A stretch of DNA of 56,825 nt from a virus, in the IMG/VR virus record IMGVR_UViG_3300032323_001295, positions 1 through 56,825 of that record; one strand, written 5' to 3'. How positions within the stretch are numbered: position 1 is the stretch's first letter; each line of letters begins with the position of its first letter. Below the pieces are notes generated by a model, which saw only the letters and a program-made list of their open reading frames with translations, had not been told where the DNA came from and ran no database searches. This document shows positions 5,880-14,506 of this stretch, piece by piece. Made by a program: the position numbers and the translations under genes.

Positions 5880-7505
5880 ATGCCTTTACAGATTCGCAGA
5901 GGTAATAACGCCGAAAGGCAACAGATAACACCGGCGGCCGGCGAGCTAATCTACGTCACTGATACCAAGGTCGTATTTATTGGTGATGGTACCACACAGG
6001 GTGGTGTTCCAGTAATTAACTACAGCTCAGGAACTATCAAAGACTTAGCTGCTGAAGTTTTTACACAAGGTGTTCATAACGGGATTTCATTTACATATGA
6101 TTCAGTAACCAACAGAATCAATGCTAATGTCGAACCAGACCTCACAAACTACGAAGGAACTATTGGTGCTTCTGCATTTAAAGGTTCTTTCTTTGCTGAT
6201 GATTCCACAAGATTATTAAACGGTATTGACGGTAGTATCAATTTAAATGGTACCGTAAAAACTAATGTAATACCAGGAACAGACGGAGATTACGACCTAG
6301 GTAATCCAACATTTAGATTCAATGAATTGTATCTAGCTGGCCCAGCTTTATATTTGGGTGCTGCACAAATAGTAGCTTCAGGTAGTGCAATAAATCTACC
6401 TGCTGGTTCAACTGTGGCGGGAGTGCCAATTGGTACTGGTACAGGCAGCGGAGACGGTGTTGTTGAAGGAAGTAATTATAGAATTAATATCTACGGTCCA
6501 GACAGTACATTGATCGTAGATGCCGATAACGGATTCTTACAAGGTGACCTGCGTGGTTCAATCCAGGGTAATGTATTTGGTCCTGGAGACAGTGCTTTAA
6601 TTTTAGATGCCGATACAGCTACACTGTATGGATCTTTAGAAAACTCTAGTTTAAGTATTACGCAGACAGGTGCGATAATTGGTAAACGAACCTTTAGTGG
6701 TATTGACAGTCCTGTAGATATCGGTACTAGTACTACACCTAGCACATTACAGATTTTTTCTACTCAAAGATTAATCCAAGGTTTTGCAACCACAGACGGA
6801 ACACGTACAGGTGATATTGAGGTTAGTGTATCTAGAGGAACTATGTCTTCGCCTGTTATTGTACAAGCTGGAGATACATTGGGTGGTCTAAGATACGAAG
6901 CTCATGACGGTGGGGATTATCAATTTGCTAGTCAAATTAACTTCCTAGTTGATCCAAGATCAACACCGAGTGCAGGCAATATCGAATCTATGGTAATGAT
7001 CGATTTTACCCAGAATACAGTTGCTGGTGATAGATCTTTTGTGTTTGATGGCAATGGAGATTTTCATGCTCCGTTTTCAGTTAAGACATCAGTTAATTCT
7101 TTAGGTGTTTATGATCTTGCAGATCCAACAACAAAAATATTCACAGTTTATCAGGATCGTACTGCTACTTCTGGCGACTACACACAAGTAGCCACCAATG
7201 CCACTGAAACTGAAATAGTTTTTTCTTATCCTAAAGCAGATTATATCGGCGGAAAGATTATGCTCATAGTAAAGAATGGAACCACTGGTGGAACCAGCAT
7301 TACTGAACATAAGATAGTTAATACCACTTCAGCAGTATCGGATTTGATCATCGGAGCGATGCTTACAACTGGAACTGCACCTATCGCTGGTATTGTAACT
7401 CAAGTTGGTGCAACTAATGTAGACATTGGATTTGACACTTCTGCTACTAACACCGCTGGCGATGTGTTATCGTATAAAGCTGTAATTGAATTATTTACTG
7501 CTTAA
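5880..7505 (+). CDS. tail fibre / virion adhesin-type structural protein
   Basis: The start MPLQIRRGNNAERQQITPAA followed by GELIYVTDTKVVFIGDGT is the N-terminal module common on phage tail fibres and major-tropism-determinant-like proteins. The middle has repeated FGPGDS / LNGIDGS / DLRGSIQGN blocks typical of beta-structured fibres. The last 100 residues (ETEIVFSYPKADYIGGKIML) look like a separate C-terminal domain. The protein has 541 residues. A late-type box precedes it. Its 3' end overlaps the convergent radical SAM gene by 15 bases. Receptor unknown. Confidence 0.75.
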   Translation: MPLQIRRGNNAERQQITPAAGELIYVTDTKVVFIGDGTTQGGVPVINYSSGTIKDLAAEVFTQGVHNGISFTYDSVTNRINANVEPDLTNYEGTIGASAFKGSFFADDSTRLLNGIDGSINLNGTVKTNVIPGTDGDYDLGNPTFRFNELYLAGPALYLGAAQIVASGSAINLPAGSTVAGVPIGTGTGSGDGVVEGSNYRINIYGPDSTLIVDADNGFLQGDLRGSIQGNVFGPGDSALILDADTATLYGSLENSSLSITQTGAIIGKRTFSGIDSPVDIGTSTTPSTLQIFSTQRLIQGFATTDGTRTGDIEVSVSRGTMSSPVIVQAGDTLGGLRYEAHDGGDYQFASQINFLVDPRSTPSAGNIESMVMIDFTQNTVAGDRSFVFDGNGDFHAPFSVKTSVNSLGVYDLADPTTKIFTVYQDRTATSGDYTQVATNATETEIVFSYPKADYIGGKIMLIVKNGTTGGTSITEHKIVNTTSAVSDLIIGAMLTTGTAPIAGIVTQVGATNVDIGFDTSATNTAGDVLSYKAVIELFTA

Positions 7506-9053
7506 TTTTTTAAGTAACGGTTGGAAATAGTCAGCAAAGACTGTATCACGAAATAACTGGGGGAAATCGATAGATTCCCTCAGTTTTTTTATCTCTGCTG
7601 CGGATAGGTCTAATAATAGTTCTCTATCTCGCAATCTATCATCATTGAAAGAACTAAGATAGAAGTCACCTCGACATTCTCTAGGCACTAATGTTGGATT
7701 GATATCGTCGACGATATTCTGCGCTTGATCAAAACTATTGATATCTGTGTCGTCATCTTTGCGCCACTTGAAATAATTTTCCTCTGGATTAGGAAAATAA
7801 TAACCGTACTTGCTGTAATTTCTATCAATCTCACTCATGTACATGTACTTGACTAAATCGTGATTACCAATTATGCTGAGTGGAAACATATTGGCTAGGT
7901 CAACTGGACAGTCTGCTCTTCTAAAGAATTCTGCAGCCTTATAGATCGTATCGGTGCTTTCATAGGGCAGTCCTACTATAATGCCGGCAGCGATATAACT
8001 TCGATCGCCCCAGATGTCTTTACATTGATAGATAGTATCTACTAATCTTTCGCTGGCCATACCCTTGCCAATAAACTTAGCAGTCTTAGGATTGAATGTT
8101 TCTAATCCAAAGTAAGTTTCAGCGATGCCTGCATCTTTTAGTAATTTGATCTGTTCAGGATGTGCCGCTAATAGATCAGCACGTAGGTAACACCAGAACT
8201 TTAATTCAAACGGAAGGCTCTGGCTAATATCAGCAAACATCTGCATCTTCTCTGTGCTGTCATTGAATGTATCATCTACAATAAAGTATTTGGTAGTACC
8301 CCACTGCTCGTAGTTTTCTATAAGTTCTCTACGGATAACATCGGGATGTTTGAGATAGTCTGCGGTCTTTTGTCCTATTAAAGGATAAGAACAATAGGCA
8401 CATTTAAATTTACAACCTCTGCTGATTTCTAAATTAAGAGTTTCTTGCGGTTGTATAAAATCCCAATCAGTATATGCTGTGGTGCTAGATCTAAAATCCC
8501 ATACCGGATTGTGTGCTTTACGATCGTGATCTACAATACGACCTAATATGCGTCTATTCTTTCCTGAGAGGTTGTCTAAGAGATCTATAGTTTCAGTTTC
8601 GCCTATACCTACTATAATATGATCTACTGGAGCATTGAGATAGAAATCTATTTTTGCTCCACCTATGAATGTTCGTGTTTTTGGATTACGCTGTTTGACA
8701 TAGGATAACCAAGGATCATATTGATCTTTAGCAAAGGCTCCTATGAGATTGCTTTCAGTCAATCTAATTTCATCAAGGCCTTCTCCACCTTCGCCTGGAT
8801 TACGTGTGCGAACTCCTACATCGGGAAACTTATAAGGCATCCATGTAGTAGAATAACCCACAGCTAGAGTATCTTTACCTATGGCTAGATCTAATATATT
8901 GGTATACAACGACCAATCTAAAAGAGAACTGAAGTCTATTACTAGACAAGAATAACCATTGGCGCGGATATGGCTAGCTAATCTATGTACTCCGTAGCCT
9001 CTAGTTTTAACATCAAATTGTACACTATCTGCGAATAGTACAACGTTAAACAT
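7491..9053 (-). CDS. B12-binding-like radical SAM protein (copy A)
   Basis: The protein has 520 residues. An N-terminal Rossmann-like half resembles the cobalamin-binding domain of BchE-type enzymes (GYGVHRLASHIRANGYSCLV), but the usual DxHxxG ligand motif is not visible. The radical SAM core carries CKFKCAYC (Cys214, Cys218, Cys221) for the 4Fe-4S cluster, then a TIM-barrel half with FGLETFNPKT and a C-terminal domain ending in DYFQPLLKKL. It is a clear paralogue of the upstream gene, whose end it overlaps by eight bases. Chemistry could be methylation or rearrangement; substrate unknown. Confidence 0.8.
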   Translation of the reverse strand: MFNVVLFADSVQFDVKTRGYGVHRLASHIRANGYSCLVIDFSSLLDWSLYTNILDLAIGKDTLAVGYSTTWMPYKFPDVGVRTRNPGEGGEGLDEIRLTESNLIGAFAKDQYDPWLSYVKQRNPKTRTFIGGAKIDFYLNAPVDHIIVGIGETETIDLLDNLSGKNRRILGRIVDHDRKAHNPVWDFRSSTTAYTDWDFIQPQETLNLEISRGCKFKCAYCSYPLIGQKTADYLKHPDVIRRELIENYEQWGTTKYFIVDDTFNDSTEKMQMFADISQSLPFELKFWCYLRADLLAAHPEQIKLLKDAGIAETYFGLETFNPKTAKFIGKGMASERLVDTIYQCKDIWGDRSYIAAGIIVGLPYESTDTIYKAAEFFRRADCPVDLANMFPLSIIGNHDLVKYMYMSEIDRNYSKYGYYFPNPEENYFKWRKDDDTDINSFDQAQNIVDDINPTLVPRECRGDFYLSSFNDDRLRDRELLLDLSAAEIKKLRESIDFPQLFRDTVFADYFQPLLKKLSSK

Positions 9054-10665
9054 TTTTATTTTTTCTTAGTTTTTCTAACAAAGGCTCGAAGTAGTCTTTA
9101 TTAACTGATTCTATGTATAGTTGTTCGAAATCTATAGACGCAACTAATTGTTCGTACTCTTGTTTGGTCATGTCTATAGTACGCTCTCGATCTTTTAATA
9201 TAGGATGATCAAAAGAGCTGGCATAGAAATCTCCTCGTCGAGTGTTTTGATAGGCCTGTAATTCTCGATAGCTTTCGTCAGCTATTTGTTGCGCTACGTC
9301 GAAGTTAGGAATATCAGTATCGTCATTCTTTTCCCAATACAACCAACCTTCTATACCATCTCTGGGAAAGTGATATCCGTATTGTTCGTAATTGTTGTCA
9401 AACCAACTGGTAGGAAACCATTGATTGCGTTCGCTTTTCTTAACAATGTTTAGTGGATATACTGTAGATATATCTAGAGGACAATCATCACGTTTAATCC
9501 AATCCACAGTTTCTTGCCAGCTGGCGCGAGTTTCGTGTGGCAGGCCTATCATAAATCCACCCTCAGTCCATACACGATCGCCCCAGACTTCTTTAGCTTT
9601 GTACAGTGTATCTTTACGACGGCTGCTGCTCATACCTTTACCAATGGTCTTAGAACTTTTATCATTGAAAGTTTCTAAGCCAAAAAATGTTTCTGCTACA
9701 CCTAGCTCTTTCATTAGTTCTATCTGTTCAGGATTCGTAGCTAATAGATCTACACGAGTATAGCACCAGAACTTGATCTTAAAAGGCAAGTCTCTTACTA
9801 CCTTTAACATCATTTCTAATTTTTCTGTGCTATCGTTAAACGTATCATCCACGATAAAGTATTTGGTAGTACCCCATCGTTCCCAATTCTCATAGAGTTC
9901 ATCTCGAATGATATTAGGAAACTTAAGATAGTCGTTTACATTCTTTTGACCGATGAGAGGGAAGTTACAGAACGCACATTTAAATCTACAGCCACGCCCT
10001 ACTTCAAGATTAAGTGTTTCTTGAGATTGTATAAAATCATATTCTGTATACTTTGTAGAGCTTTCTCGAAAGTCCCATGTAGATGCATGTGCCTTACGAT
10101 CGTGATCAATGTATTTTCCAAACAAGCGTTTCATACCGCGACCACTAAGGCTGTGCAATAAATCTATAGTCATAGTTTCAGCAATGCCAAATATAACATG
10201 ATCTACATTTTGCAGGTCCATGTAGAAGTCTGCCTTAGCACCACCTAACACTATTTTAAGTTTAGGGTTGATCTTTTTAGGATATAACAGCCATTCTTCT
10301 ATTTCATCTTTGGCGAACTTAACCACCATATTATCTTTACGCCAATCGTATTTTTCTTCTTTGCTATTACTGAGTTCGTGTTCAACTCCGATATGATGTC
10401 CCGGAATTTGATTGGTAAACTCCCCGGGTAATTCTGGCCAACGATAGGGAAACCAAGTAGTGGAAAAACCTATCATATAAGTTTCTGGACCTACAGCTAG
10501 ATCCATGATTTCTTTGTATCGGTCAAAAGTAAGACCAGAACTAAAATCAATAACTAGGCAGGTGTATCCGTTGGCACGAATATGGCTGGCAATCCGTTGT
10601 ACACCATAACCTCGTAATTTATGATGTGGATATGGTGCGTCGGTAAATAGTATCACGTTGAACAT
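9046..10665 (-). CDS. B12-binding-like radical SAM protein (copy B)
   Basis: A 539-residue paralogue of the next gene, sharing the start RGYGV.RIASHIRANGY.CLV, the linker DHDRKAH..WDFR, the cluster motif CRFKCAFC (Cys226, Cys230, Cys233), and the end DYFEPLLEKL. The two are translated in tandem with overlapping ends, so they may form a complex or act in sequence on one substrate. The N-terminal domain also lacks an obvious DxHxxG cobalamin motif. The divergent gene on the other strand begins 27 bases away, leaving little room for promoters. Confidence 0.8.
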   Translation of the reverse strand: MFNVILFTDAPYPHHKLRGYGVQRIASHIRANGYTCLVIDFSSGLTFDRYKEIMDLAVGPETYMIGFSTTWFPYRWPELPGEFTNQIPGHHIGVEHELSNSKEEKYDWRKDNMVVKFAKDEIEEWLLYPKKINPKLKIVLGGAKADFYMDLQNVDHVIFGIAETMTIDLLHSLSGRGMKRLFGKYIDHDRKAHASTWDFRESSTKYTEYDFIQSQETLNLEVGRGCRFKCAFCNFPLIGQKNVNDYLKFPNIIRDELYENWERWGTTKYFIVDDTFNDSTEKLEMMLKVVRDLPFKIKFWCYTRVDLLATNPEQIELMKELGVAETFFGLETFNDKSSKTIGKGMSSSRRKDTLYKAKEVWGDRVWTEGGFMIGLPHETRASWQETVDWIKRDDCPLDISTVYPLNIVKKSERNQWFPTSWFDNNYEQYGYHFPRDGIEGWLYWEKNDDTDIPNFDVAQQIADESYRELQAYQNTRRGDFYASSFDHPILKDRERTIDMTKQEYEQLVASIDFEQLYIESVNKDYFEPLLEKLRKNKNV

Positions 10666-10691
10666 GCTATATTTAATGTATTGTTATCACC

Positions 10692-11381
10692 ATGAAAAAA
10701 TTTAATTCAGTACTGGCATTCGGAGACAGCCATGTGGCAGGCTGTGAATTATCGAATAAGTATTCTTTTGAAGATTATTCTTCCGGACGTATTACTATTG
10801 AGGAAGCAGACAGCCCTGGCAAAGATCTAGCGTTTCCTAAATTAGTTGCAGATCGGTTAGGTATTCCCTGCCACAACTATGGTATGACCGGTGGCAGTAA
10901 CGATCGTAGTCTGCGAATGTTGATTAAAGCTGTTCAAGAATATCCCAACAGTCTTGTGCTGTTTGGTTATACCTGCACAGATAGAACTGAGTTTTATTAT
11001 CCAGATAAAGGAAAATTCCTCGGTAGAGACCACGAAGATTTTATACAGGTTGGATTACAATGGGAAGGAAAGATCAAAGGACGAATGCAACATCCTATCA
11101 ATGATCTATATGTAGAAAAAATTCTTAGACCCTATAACAATCTCAAAGATCTAATGTTTGTAGTTGATAATATCTGTACAGGCTGGGCAGTCGACTTCCG
11201 ACACTTGCCGCTGTTTCCTGAAGAACTACCAGAAATTGACAATGTTTTTAATTTCGAAGAACATAAGAATTATCTAGATTGGTGTGCTGCTCGAGGTTTC
11301 AAACAATTACCGTTCTTGCACTACGATCAACAGGCACATCAAACTCTATCAGATCTGATTCTTAAGGATCTAGGCGCATAG
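10692..11381 (+). CDS. SGNH/GDSL-like hydrolase
   Basis: The protein has 229 residues. GDSH at 11-14 supplies the catalytic serine (Ser13). GGSND at 66-70 supplies the oxyanion Gly/Asn block. The DQQAH near the C terminus (Asp212, His216) supplies the D..H pair of the catalytic triad. No signal peptide is present. The family includes esterases, acetyl-hydrolases and acyltransferases. In this island it could remove or transfer an acyl group on the product or on a cell-surface sugar. The 3' end overlaps the convergent radical SAM gene by 20 bases. Confidence 0.75.
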   Translation: MKKFNSVLAFGDSHVAGCELSNKYSFEDYSSGRITIEEADSPGKDLAFPKLVADRLGIPCHNYGMTGGSNDRSLRMLIKAVQEYPNSLVLFGYTCTDRTEFYYPDKGKFLGRDHEDFIQVGLQWEGKIKGRMQHPINDLYVEKILRPYNNLKDLMFVVDNICTGWAVDFRHLPLFPEELPEIDNVFNFEEHKNYLDWCAARGFKQLPFLHYDQQAHQTLSDLILKDLGA

Positions 11382-12444
11382 CCTCTCTGCTACGGAATCG
11401 ATAACGTTCCGGCACAGTATCCCATAACATCATTCCTTTGTTTATAGCTGCATCCCTTAGCATGATCTGATGCAATAAATTTGTAATAGGTTTATTAGGC
11501 ACATAGTCACACCATGGGCCGCAGCGAAGTTCTTCTAGGTCGATGGTCTTAGGATCACTCCATTGTATCAATCGGTGATTGATTCCATTAATTTTAACCA
11601 TATAATGATATAGGTTATCATCGCCAGGGATTTTTTCCCATGTCCATCCTTTGCTGTCGGCATAGGCTTTTACTGCTTTAACATGGTCGCTAAGGTACCA
11701 GCGAGGTTCGTCGGGATTGCGACCAATATCGCTACCAGCTCTGATACGATACTGCCAAGATTGATTTCCAATTCTTTGTATTTCTTCTAACACATCAGGA
11801 ATGTGACCAACGTCTTCTAATGTATATCCTGTATAGTAAACAAATATTCCTACTTCGTTACAATTTTTAATACCTTCTAATTGTTTACGATGTACAGTAT
11901 CACCTTGATAGGTATGATGATTGAGTCCTATCATCACAGCACGACATCCAGCATCTTTGACTGCCTGCGCCCAAGCCTTGTCGGCGAATCTAACACCGTT
12001 GGTTAAAATAGTAACATCCTGATGCATACGATCTAGTCGAACTTGTAGTTCAATTATTTTACTGATTAATTCTGGAAGATCTCTTCTCAGTGTTGGTTCT
12101 GCGCCAGCGAGAATAACCGAACCAGCCTCTGCTGGCCAAGATTCGATTTGAGCTAAAATTAAATCTATGGGTTTGTCTGTTGCCGCATTTTCCGGTTCAT
12201 GATAACAATGTGGACATGCGAGATTGCATCTATCAGTTACTTCGATCATAATACCGCTAGGTACATCGTATCCGTAGGGATCGAACTCTAAGGTATTGTA
12301 AAATTCAGCATCTCGCTCGATCATATATTCTGTATCGCCATGTACTGGACATGTTTTTTTCATCCATACACTGCCGTCACGTTCAAACTTTTCAGCAGGT
12401 ATGTGTCTGTAACATTCTTCGCATAATGATGTTGTCATTGCCAT
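11362..12444 (-). CDS. radical SAM protein, MJ0619/Tes-like with N-terminal zinc ribbon
   Basis: The first 35 residues have CxxC...CPxH (Cys8, Cys11, Cys32, His35) in the form CEECYRHIPAEKF...KKTCPVHGD. This is the N-terminal signature of the MJ0619 methylase and archaeal tetraether-synthase relatives. The radical SAM motif is CNLACPHC (Cys73, Cys77, Cys80), followed by AGAEPTLRRDLPEL, in place of the usual GGEP. The protein has 360 residues, shorter than MJ0619-type enzymes. Relatives form C-C bonds or methylate pterins and lipids; the substrate here is unknown. It overlaps the acetyltransferase-like gene upstream by 10 bases. Confidence 0.8.
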   Translation of the reverse strand: MAMTTSLCEECYRHIPAEKFERDGSVWMKKTCPVHGDTEYMIERDAEFYNTLEFDPYGYDVPSGIMIEVTDRCNLACPHCYHEPENAATDKPIDLILAQIESWPAEAGSVILAGAEPTLRRDLPELISKIIELQVRLDRMHQDVTILTNGVRFADKAWAQAVKDAGCRAVMIGLNHHTYQGDTVHRKQLEGIKNCNEVGIFVYYTGYTLEDVGHIPDVLEEIQRIGNQSWQYRIRAGSDIGRNPDEPRWYLSDHVKAVKAYADSKGWTWEKIPGDDNLYHYMVKINGINHRLIQWSDPKTIDLEELRCGPWCDYVPNKPITNLLHQIMLRDAAINKGMMLWDTVPERYRFRSREAMRLDP

Positions 12445-12989
12445 CTTGGGTATTTTCCTAGTTCTTCATAAAATCGATCCGGCAATAGTTGCCAAACCGT
12501 TTGAGTTGTGCCTCTATAAAATAGGTCTTTCACTCTTTTCATCTGTCCAGTCTTTTCCATGGCAGGACCAAAAATCCTATGTACTAATCTTTGTGTGCCT
12601 GCATCGTTTTCATTACTGGTAATATACAAATCGCTGCCCTTAGGTGCCCACTCTATACAAGTCGGAATTAAAAATTGACTGGTAACGTGTTGGTGAGTAA
12701 CTATTTGATTAGCGGTACGCAGTGTATTTAACGGTAACAGATCAGTGAACACACATGTACGAGCCGCTATACGATAACTGTTCGGACCCATTTCGTCAAA
12801 CGAGTGTGCAGCCACTGATCCTACTGGAATTTTATTATAGTACAATATCCATACCTGTTTTTCACGTTCGTTGTTGAAACAATCAACTAGCATTTTTTGA
12901 CTGGCGTTATTAACAAATCCTCTACTTGCTGCTGTGGCGTAGAAATCTACTAAATCTAGATCAGGGGACCAAGGAATCACTTTATACAT
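12435..12989 (-). CDS. GNAT-like acyltransferase (tentative)
   Basis: The protein has 184 residues. The segment VWILYYNKIPVGSVAAHSFD (about 46-65) followed by a strand rich in R, A and V resembles beta2-beta3 and beta4 of GNAT acetyltransferases. A clear Q/RxxGxG/A acetyl-CoA loop is not visible, so the call is weak. It overlaps both neighbours on the same strand (13 and 10 bases) and is therefore co-translated with the kinase-like and radical SAM genes. If GNAT, it would acylate an amine on the pathway product. Confidence 0.45.
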   Translation of the reverse strand: MYKVIPWSPDLDLVDFYATAASRGFVNNASQKMLVDCFNNEREKQVWILYYNKIPVGSVAAHSFDEMGPNSYRIAARTCVFTDLLPLNTLRTANQIVTHQHVTSQFLIPTCIEWAPKGSDLYITSNENDAGTQRLVHRIFGPAMEKTGQMKRVKDLFYRGTTQTVWQLLPDRFYEELGKYPRWQ

Positions 12990-13663
12990 TTTGCTTTTTC
13001 TATAAAATCTGCTGGATAATTCTTTCTAAAACTTTCCCAACATAATGTCTGTAGTAGATCAAATGGTTGAGGATCAGTCCAACTGATTCCCATACTGTCT
13101 GTTACTCGTTTCATTTCAGCCTGTCTTGTGCTGTAAATGTGACTGGTATGTTCTTCTATACTGATGTTAGGTTCATCTCGATGGTAGGTGAAAAAATAGT
13201 TTATACTTTTGAGATTTCCATCTACTATAAAGTAGCTACTAGGATGCATTGAGTATTTGTATAATCCTAGATTCCTATGTGCTTGAACAATGCTTAACAT
13301 TTGCTCTTGCCAATCAGGAAGTACGCTATCAAAATTTTCCTGTGTACATCCAGCACATTCCCAAAAGTCCGGACCTTGAACCTTTAGATATATTTTGCGT
13401 TCGGCGAAATTGATATCTAAGATTTCAGGAACTAAATTTGGATTGGTTTCAGACATCAATTTAAGATACTTTACTTCTCGATCAAACTTTTGTTCCATGA
13501 GAGCAGGATCAACGACTTCGTTTTGTCCTTTATGATATTCACCGTCATTGAAATACCATTGAACAAAAACTTTTTTATCGTCACTGATAAGGCTGGTGTA
13601 AATAAGATTGTTACGACACAGCCCATTTCCGGGTACATTATTATAGTAGTAATTATAATTCAT
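12977..13663 (-). CDS. kinase-like fold protein, degenerate copy
   Basis: A 228-residue paralogue of the protein encoded at 24458. Shared blocks are REVKYL (62-67), EILDINFAERKIYLKVQG (80-97) and YKYSMHPSSYFIVDGNLKSI (135-154). This layout matches the aC glutamate, hinge, and catalytic-loop/DFG region of small atypical kinases. Where the paralogue has MDF, this copy has INY, so metal binding looks lost and it may be a pseudokinase. The ATG at 13663 was preferred because the frame upstream starts with TTG and runs into the divergent gene. Confidence 0.5.
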   Translation of the reverse strand: MNYNYYYNNVPGNGLCRNNLIYTSLISDDKKVFVQWYFNDGEYHKGQNEVVDPALMEQKFDREVKYLKLMSETNPNLVPEILDINFAERKIYLKVQGPDFWECAGCTQENFDSVLPDWQEQMLSIVQAHRNLGLYKYSMHPSSYFIVDGNLKSINYFFTYHRDEPNISIEEHTSHIYSTRQAEMKRVTDSMGISWTDPQPFDLLQTLCWESFRKNYPADFIEKAKCIK

Positions 13664-13702
13664 ATTGTAATTAGCTGAAAATTTAATTGAGAGAATCAAA
13701 TC

Positions 13703-14506
13703 GTGATTATAGGTATCAATAAACAACCGTATTTTGACATGGAATCATATCTGGATATGAATCAATTTGATCTTTTGCAACCAGAGATCATCCGTGGGTT
13801 TGCAGAAGCTAGAGAGTTCGCCAAAGAAGGAACATGGATGGCTCCGGGTTTTACGTTTAAAGATATGAGTTATCTAGTACATTGGAAACCTATATATCAG
13901 GCAATGCAAGAATTTCATAATTTACCCGACAGCGACCCGATTAAACAAGCAGGTATCGATCTGTATAGAGATTTTAAGAATTATAAAATTCGTAATAAAT
14001 TTACACGATATTTAAAAATGGCAATGGGTGCTTATGATCCTTACATTTATTATTTTCTGTGGGAGGAAGGTTCTTGGGATGATCGAACTGCTCCTCGCAA
14101 GCTCACCGAAGAAGCAGCACACTTTCCAGAAACTGTAAAGTGGGTTGAAAACTTAATCACGGAAGGTATCTTTGAACATATTGGTCGAGTGATATTCTTC
14201 CATTGCGAAGCAGACGGTATTCCTTTTGAGCATCGCGACTTAGATGCTAAGAACGGAATGGACCAAACTTTCCCGCATCGCAATGAGTTTATACACATAC
14301 GTCCTAACACCAAGAAAGCTATGTATCTATGGGATCCAGAAAACAAGAACAAAGTATACCTTAACACTCGAGCTGCTTGGTGGAATGATCAAGACTGGCA
14401 CGGTGGTGAGCGTATTATGGAGCCAAGCTATAGCCTACGTGTTGACGGAAAGTTTACCGAAGAGTTTCGAAAGAAACTAGGTATCGATCACATTGAAAAT
14501 TACTGA
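13703..14506 (+). CDS. 2OG-Fe(II)-oxygenase-like DSBH protein
   Basis: The protein has 267 residues. HRD at about 176-178, HGG at about 232 and the following SYSLRVDG fit the HxD...H...R facial triad and 2OG-binding arginine of double-stranded beta-helix oxygenases. The N-terminal half is helical and specific to the protein. Start is GTG. It is transcribed away from the kinase-like gene with only 39 bases between the two starts. Its 3' end overlaps the halogenase end by seven bases. Hydroxylation of a pathway intermediate is inferred. Confidence 0.6.
   Translation: MIIGINKQPYFDMESYLDMNQFDLLQPEIIRGFAEAREFAKEGTWMAPGFTFKDMSYLVHWKPIYQAMQEFHNLPDSDPIKQAGIDLYRDFKNYKIRNKFTRYLKMAMGAYDPYIYYFLWEEGSWDDRTAPRKLTEEAAHFPETVKWVENLITEGIFEHIGRVIFFHCEADGIPFEHRDLDAKNGMDQTFPHRNEFIHIRPNTKKAMYLWDPENKNKVYLNTRAAWWNDQDWHGGERIMEPSYSLRVDGKFTEEFRKKLGIDHIENY

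Noticed and set aside
9425-9763. Plus-strand open frames opposite the B12-like radical SAM genes
   Set aside because: They mirror conserved coding on the other strand and show no motif or ribosome site.
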